Positions 60,134 through 64,000 of a stretch of 64,000 nt of DNA are shown one piece after another (within the stretch, counting starts at the first letter, position 1; each line of letters begins with the position of its first letter). A model generated the notes under the pieces. That model did not search any database and was not told the DNA's origin. It was given only the letters and a program-made list of their open reading frames with translations. This DNA is from Spirosoma aerolatum. Lineage in GTDB: Bacteria > Bacteroidota > Bacteroidia > Cytophagales > Spirosomataceae. A program made the translations under genes and the position numbers. The stretch is from NCBI RefSeq assembly GCF_002056795.1, contig NZ_CP020104.1:2863001-2927000 (forward strand), given 5' to 3'.

Positions 60134-60222
60134 TGTAAAATGAACAATGGATAATGTGATTGGGGAATCCGTCTATTCGCTTCATTATTCATTTTACGTT
60201 ATTCATTATCCATTATTCATTA
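60124..60222. repeat. ATGAATAATG dyad repeat at the permease gene end
   Basis: AATGAATAATGTAAAATGAA to GGATAATG on the left faces CATTATTCATTTTACGTTATTCATTATCCATTATTCATT (shortened here to its ends, 60183-60220) on the right. The left part carries the TAA that ends the permease gene. Confidence 0.85.
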
Positions 60223-60228
60223 AGTTAA

Positions 60229-61728
60229 ATGACCAATTCCTACATTCTGGCCATTGACCAGGGAACCAGCAGTACCAAAACGCTTTTGTTTGACCAGAAC
60301 GGGCAGGTAGTCGCGCGGGCTTCGGAGCCGTTGATAACCAACTATTTGGCCGATGGATTCGTTGAGCAGGGCCCGGAAGATTTATTCCGAAATGTACTCA
60401 TTTCGGTGGGAAAATGCATCGGGAGTTTTGCGGCTCAAGGCGGTGATCTAAAAGCTATCAGCGCCTGTGGTATTTCCAATCAGCGCGAAACATTTGTCGT
60501 TTGGGATGACACAGGTGTTCCACTCTATAATGCAATTGTCTGGCAATGTAAACGCTCTATTCAAGTCTGTGAGCGATTGAAAGCAGAAGGGCTGGAGCAA
60601 CGCATTCAGGAAAAAACCGGGCTATTTATTGACCCTTACTTTTCGGGAACCAAACTGATCTGGCTATACGAGAATGACGAGAAGGTTCGGCAGGCCGTCG
60701 ATGCCGGAAAGGCGTACTTTGGTACGGTCGATACGTGGCTGCTTTACAAACTGACCAACGGCCAGCACTACCTTACCGATTATACCAACGCATCCCGAAC
60801 GTTGTTTTTTAACCTGCACACGTTAAGCTGGGATCTGGAACTGCTCGCTGCGTTTGGGCTCTCGAAGCTGAATCTGCCTGAGCCCAAACCATCTTCGGCC
60901 TTTTTCGGAAAATCGAATTTCAATGGTTTATTTGATCATACCTTACCCATTACCAGCCTGATAGGCGATTCGCACGCGGCCGCCTTTGGCGAAGGTTGTT
61001 TTGCACCGGGAACGGCAAAAGCTACATTAGGAACGGGCTGCTCGATCATGATGAATATCGGAGAGGAGCCTATTACATCGCAACAGGGTATGGTTACAAC
61101 CATTTGCTGGAGCACTGAAGAGCGGCCGGGCCGACGTTCGGTAGACTATGCCCTGGAAGGGGTGATCGTCACCTGTGGCGCTACCATCGAATGGCTAAAA
61201 AACAGCTTGGGATTATTTGCCGAAAGCCGAGAAACAGAAGCGATGGCAATGGCTGTACCCGACAATGGTGGGGTGTATATCATTCCGGCATTTAGCGGAT
61301 TAGGGGCTCCTCACTGGCAAATGTCCCGCAAAGCGTCGATCTCCGGGCTGACGTTCGGTTCAACGAAAAATCATGTAGTCAGAGCGGCTCTGGAATCCAT
61401 TCCCTATCAGATCAACGATGTAATAGTAGCGATGGAGCAGGATACCGGAATAACGTTGAACGAACTGATGGTACACGGTGGAATCAGTGCCAATCAGTTT
61501 GTTGTACAGTTCCTGACTGATCTACTTGGGAAGCCGGTCGTTAACCGCGACATGCCTGATGTATCGGCTTTGGGAGCGGCTTATCTGGCTGGCCTGAAAA
61601 CCGGACTGTTTAAAAACCTAGATCATTTACAGACATTAAACGCGGGTAAAGTTTCCATAACGCCCAATGTCGAACGGTCGGCTGTAGAAAAAGCGTATGC
61701 AGGCTGGCAGGCTGCTCTCAAGGAATAA
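60229..61728 (+). CDS. FGGY-family carbohydrate kinase (GlpK-like with altered substrate pocket)
   Basis: 499 residues, close to glycerol kinase length. N-terminal ATP motif AIDQGTSSTKTLLFDQNGQV. Glycerol-contacting residues of GlpK are partly kept (NQRETFVVWDDTG with Arg-Glu, YNAIVWQCKRS with Trp, DPYFSGTKLIWL with Tyr), but the AGDQQAALFG segment is GDSHAAAFG, losing the Gln that contacts glycerol. The ATP-side motif ISGLTFG and MVHGGISANQFVVQFLTDLL are intact. A ketose or polyol other than glycerol is therefore the more likely substrate, in line with the isomerase and transketolase of the locus. Last gene of the cluster. Confidence 0.88.
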   Translation: MTNSYILAIDQGTSSTKTLLFDQNGQVVARASEPLITNYLADGFVEQGPEDLFRNVLISVGKCIGSFAAQGGDLKAISACGISNQRETFVVWDDTGVPLYNAIVWQCKRSIQVCERLKAEGLEQRIQEKTGLFIDPYFSGTKLIWLYENDEKVRQAVDAGKAYFGTVDTWLLYKLTNGQHYLTDYTNASRTLFFNLHTLSWDLELLAAFGLSKLNLPEPKPSSAFFGKSNFNGLFDHTLPITSLIGDSHAAAFGEGCFAPGTAKATLGTGCSIMMNIGEEPITSQQGMVTTICWSTEERPGRRSVDYALEGVIVTCGATIEWLKNSLGLFAESRETEAMAMAVPDNGGVYIIPAFSGLGAPHWQMSRKASISGLTFGSTKNHVVRAALESIPYQINDVIVAMEQDTGITLNELMVHGGISANQFVVQFLTDLLGKPVVNRDMPDVSALGAAYLAGLKTGLFKNLDHLQTLNAGKVSITPNVERSAVEKAYAGWQAALKE

Positions 61729-61737
61729 TGGAATGCG

Positions 61738-61778
61738 GATTGTTATGATCTGTGTAAATCATAATCATTATAACAATC
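61738..61778 (+). terminator. Nested hairpin after the kinase gene
   Basis: GATTGTTAT (61738-61746) pairs with ATAACAATC (61770-61778), and an inner TTATGAT/ATCATAA pair (61743-61749 and 61758-61764) is an alternative stem. It lies between convergent genes; only a weak T-run. Confidence 0.5.
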
Positions 61779-61799
61779 TGTGTTCTATATGAAGCAGAA

Positions 61800-62153
61800 T
61801 TAAAATAAACCTTTCCCGAAAAGATGGCTCAGGCTAATAGGTTCGTTGTTAAGAATGAAAAAATAAACCAGTGCAGCCAGAACTAAATAACTGATGGCCA
61901 GCCATTTTTTCTTCTGATCGAACTCGGCTCGATGGTGATGGTAATCATAAATCATAGATGCCGACAAACCCATAACCATCAGAAAGAACGAGAACACCCC
62001 GAAATCTGTTCGATACATACTCACCGACTGCATAAACCGTGCGCCCGAAACAATGTAAAGCAACCAGGCTCCGAACCCTGCCCGGTATAAGTAGACGCTT
62101 AACCGTCGGTCATTTTTAAGATCGAAAAGATCGTCGGTGAATTTTTCGGACAT
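61800..62153 (-). CDS. Small three-helix membrane protein
   Basis: 117 residues. A charged N-terminus (SEKFTDDLFDLKNDRRLS) precedes three membrane helices (about 28-42 AWLLYIVSGARF, 52-68 VFSFFLMVMGLSAS, 83-100 WLAISYLVLAALVYFF). The second loop is histidine-rich (YDYHHHRAEF), which could bind metal. No known family. Convergent with the kinase gene and divergent from the OsmC gene. Confidence 0.7.
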   Translation of the reverse strand: MSEKFTDDLFDLKNDRRLSVYLYRAGFGAWLLYIVSGARFMQSVSMYRTDFGVFSFFLMVMGLSASMIYDYHHHRAEFDQKKKWLAISYLVLAALVYFFILNNEPISLSHLFGKGLF

Positions 62154-62259
62154 GGTTTTATTTACTTTGAGATGGTGAATATAAACACTTTAGCTTATAA
62201 ACGCAAAAAAGACAATGCTTGATTCACAACCCGTTACTGCTACTCAGGAATTTAACACA

Positions 62260-62676
62260 ATGCAGATCGAACTGGTGCGTGTCGATGATGCTTTCCATTT
62301 TGAAGCCATCGGCAAATCGGGAGTTGCCCAGCATATAGACGCGGCTACTGATATCGGCGGACATAATGCTGGAGCCCGACCTATGGAAATGCTGCTGATG
62401 GGACTGGCCGGCTGTACCGCTATCGACGTTATTCTGATTCTGCAAAAACAAAAGTATGTGATCGAAGATTTCCGGCTGAAGGTCGATGGGATGCGTGAAA
62501 AAGATGCCCATCCAGCTCCATTCCGCAAAATACATATTACGTACTTATTGAAAGGCAAACTCGATACGGATAAGGTAAAACGGGCTATCGACCTGTCGAT
62601 GGATAAGTATTGCTCCGCAACGGCTCAGTTTCGCCCCTCTGCCGATATTACTTACTCTTTTGACATTCAGGAGTGA
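62260..62676 (+). CDS. OsmC-family protein
   Basis: 138 residues from ATG 62260 (MQIELVRVDDAFHFEA); the frame opens at 62215, but relatives start here. OsmC fold landmarks: GARPMEMLLMGLAGCTAIDV with the redox Cys, ILILQKQKYVIEDFRLKVDG, HITYLLKG, and the second Cys in DKYCSATAQFRPSADITY. The two Cys positions match the peroxidatic and resolving Cys of OsmC/Ohr proteins. Expected role: reduction of organic hydroperoxides. No OhrR-type regulator is next to it. Confidence 0.93.
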   Translation: MQIELVRVDDAFHFEAIGKSGVAQHIDAATDIGGHNAGARPMEMLLMGLAGCTAIDVILILQKQKYVIEDFRLKVDGMREKDAHPAPFRKIHITYLLKGKLDTDKVKRAIDLSMDKYCSATAQFRPSADITYSFDIQE

Positions 62677-62758
62677 TTTTTCAACGCAATGGCGTAGTTT
62701 TTGCATAAAATTGAGAAAGATGCGTTATCGCATTAAACCTTGCTAAACTACATTGACC

Positions 62759-62926
62759 ATGAAAAAAGCCCTGCTCGGGTTGGCCCTGCTAACCACCCTG
62801 ACTACTGTTTCGTTCGCCGGAGAAATTCGTAAAGAGAAAAAAGCCAAAAAGGCGAAATCGGAAAACTGTGAAAAATCGTGCGATAAAGGTAGCCATGCCT
62901 GCTGCATGAAAAAAGCACAGGCCTAA
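62759..62926 (+). CDS. Small secreted Cys/Lys-rich protein (55 residues)
   Basis: ATG 62759 to TAA 62926 encodes a 55-residue precursor. Residues 1-20 are a good signal peptide (KKALLGLALLTTLTTVSFAG). The mature part is Lys-rich (EIRKEKKAKKAKSEN) and then has four Cys and one His in ENCEKSCDKGSHACCMKK, a possible metal-binding knot. It is followed by a strong terminator at 62981, which supports a real gene. I do not recognise a family. Confidence 0.7.
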   Translation: MKKALLGLALLTTLTTVSFAGEIRKEKKAKKAKSENCEKSCDKGSHACCMKKAQA

Positions 62927-62980
62927 ACTAACGATTGTTCGCACAAACTGTAAAGACCGAATGACGCGCAGCCAATGCCT

Positions 62981-63023
62981 AAAAATAAACCCCTCGCCTT
63001 CGTTGGCTGAGGGGTTTATTTTT
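62981..63023. terminator. Strong bidirectional-type terminator
   Basis: AAAAATAAACCCCTC (62981-62995) pairs exactly with GAGGGGTTTATTTTT (63009-63023), a 15-bp stem with A- and T-runs at its ends. It closes the small-protein transcript ahead of thymidylate synthase. Confidence 0.93.
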
Positions 63024-63066
63024 GCCTAACGGTTGACTTATCCCTTCCGACTTCCGACTTTTGATT

Positions 63067-63861
63067 ATGCAACAGTACCACGACCTCCTTCGCCATATTC
63101 TTCAGCATGGCACGCGCAAAACAGACCGCACCGGCACCGGCACCCTTAGCGTGTTTGGGTATCAGATGCGTTTCAATCTGGAAGATGGCTTCCCACTCCT
63201 GACCACCAAAAAGGTTCATACCAAATCCATTATTCATGAACTGCTGTGGTTTATTAAGGGCGATACGAACATCAAGTACCTGAAAGACAATGGCGTATCG
63301 ATCTGGGACGAATGGGCTGACGAAAACGGCGACTTGGGGCCTGTATATGGCAAACAATGGCGAAGCTGGGCCGCTCCCGACGGACGAGTCATCGATCAGT
63401 TGCAGGAAGTGCTGAAGCAACTTAAAAACTCGCCCGATTCCCGGCGGATGATTATTTCAGCCTGGAATCCCGCCGATGTGCCGAGTATGGCTTTACCCCC
63501 CTGCCACTTGCTGATGCAGTTTTATGTGGCCGATGGAAAATTATCCTGCCAACTGTATCAGCGTAGTGCCGACGTCTTTCTGGGTGTTCCGTTCAATATC
63601 GCCAGCTACGCCCTGTTGACCATGATGATCGCGCAGGAGTGCGGCTATATTGCCCACGAATTTATCTGGACAGGCGGAGATACACACCTGTACCTGAACC
63701 ATCTGGAGCAGGTCGAAACGCAACTTTCCCGTGAACCCCGCCCGTTGCCAACCATGCGCCTGAACCCCGCCGTAACGACTATTTTTGACTTCAGTTACGG
63801 CGATTTTACGCTCGAAAACTACAATCCCTATCCAGCTATTAAAGCTCCGGTAGCCGTTTAG
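63067..63861 (+). CDS. thyA: Thymidylate synthase (ThyA)
   Basis: 264 residues from ATG 63067, exactly the E. coli ThyA length. All landmarks are present: [40 protein letters not shown], the active-site [11 protein letters not shown] with nucleophile Cys, [20 protein letters not shown] and the C-terminal [14 protein letters not shown]. It makes dTMP from dUMP using methylene-tetrahydrofolate. Housekeeping gene; marks the return from accessory to core sequence. The next gene starts 11 bp later. Confidence 0.98.
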   Translation: MQQYHDLLRHILQHGTRKTDRTGTGTLSVFGYQMRFNLEDGFPLLTTKKVHTKSIIHELLWFIKGDTNIKYLKDNGVSIWDEWADENGDLGPVYGKQWRSWAAPDGRVIDQLQEVLKQLKNSPDSRRMIISAWNPADVPSMALPPCHLLMQFYVADGKLSCQLYQRSADVFLGVPFNIASYALLTMMIAQECGYIAHEFIWTGGDTHLYLNHLEQVETQLSREPRPLPTMRLNPAVTTIFDFSYGDFTLENYNPYPAIKAPVAV

Positions 63862-63872
63862 CATTCGGGCAA

Positions 63873-64000
63873 ATGGAATACTACGATCAGATTTTTGACC
63901 CACTGACGAAGGTAGTTGAACAGTGGTCTGGGCATGAGTTTGAGCAGTGCACGTTCAGAAAGCTGGATTTAACCCAGGCCATGCTCAGCCATGCCAGCTT
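63873..64000 (+). CDS. Pentapeptide-repeat protein, 5' part only
   Basis: Starts ATG 63873 and runs off the right edge (42 codons seen). The segment CTFRKLDLTQAMLSHASF shows the five-residue A(D/N)LxX rhythm of pentapeptide repeats after a short lead (EYYDQIFDPLTKVVEQWSGH). It lies 11 bp after thyA and is probably cotranscribed. Function unknown. Confidence 0.75.
   Translation, partial: MEYYDQIFDPLTKVVEQWSGHEFEQCTFRKLDLTQAMLSHAS

Noticed and set aside
46925..61728. Plain ribose salvage operon (nucleoside hydrolase plus RbsABC)
   Set aside because: No PfkB-type ribokinase or RbsD is present, while an isomerase, FGGY kinase and transketolase are, so simple ribose use does not explain the gene set; a ribose-like substrate is still possible.

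Overview
The window looks like chromosome of a soil or plant-associated Bacteroidota of the Cytophagales type, close in flavour to Spirosoma. The reasons are a SusC/SusD pair, many secreted plant-polysaccharide enzymes, TAnnTTTG-type promoter boxes instead of sigma70 boxes, few Shine-Dalgarno sequences, roughly even base composition, and many dyad-symmetric repeats between genes. No rRNA, tRNA, phage, transposase or CRISPR array was seen.

Layout. (1) 1-6131: a minus-strand operon of three secreted glycosidases (GH140-like, GH43-like, GH2 beta-galactosidase, the last running off the left edge), joined by 4-base stop/start overlaps, opposite a divergent DeoR-type regulator. (2) 6302-19880: two small unknown proteins, a large secreted glycosidase-like protein, a SusD/SusC pair, a membrane endonuclease/exonuclease/phosphatase-family protein, a GNAT acetyltransferase and a GH127 beta-L-arabinofuranosidase carrying an in-frame minisatellite. 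(3) 20290-33451: stress and small-molecule genes: DUF4256, an ArsR/AHSA1 pair, a CocE/NonD hydrolase, a PEP-synthase-like protein of the rifamycin phosphotransferase layout with a MarR regulator, a TetR/SDR pair with well-resolved operators, DUF2254, an AI-2E family transporter and small envelope proteins. (4) 33733-43967: a DUF4136 protein, then a paralogous series of AraC regulators and SDR oxidoreductases, including one AraC gene broken by an in-frame stop and one AraC remnant, followed by a cupin and a TetX-like monooxygenase. (5) 44190-46343: a GrpB protein and a lipoprotein. (6) 46925-61728: a 15-kb plus-strand sugar locus. (7) 61800-64000: small proteins, OsmC, thymidylate synthase and the start of a pentapeptide-repeat protein.

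The most interesting part is 46925-61728. A FucI/AraA-like isomerase, an esterase, the two halves of a split transketolase, one nucleoside hydrolase, two DUF1593 proteins, a ribose-type ABC importer with a DUF2291 protein, and a GlpK-like kinase with an altered substrate pocket all lie on one strand. This reads as a route that releases a sugar outside the cytoplasm, imports it, isomerises it, phosphorylates it and cleaves it with transketolase. The substrate cannot be named from sequence. Apiose is one candidate because a GH140 (apiosidase family) gene lies in the same window; a ribose-like sugar released by nucleoside-hydrolase-fold enzymes is the other.

Intergenic repeats are unusually informative here. 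At least ten long palindromes with TGTCAT...ATGACA ends sit between genes, and several other dyad repeats supply the stop codons and last residues of real genes. Two 11-bp-periodic CTAAG arrays, paired TetR operators around a promoter, and 30-bp repeats upstream of the DeoR gene are the clearest regulatory signals.
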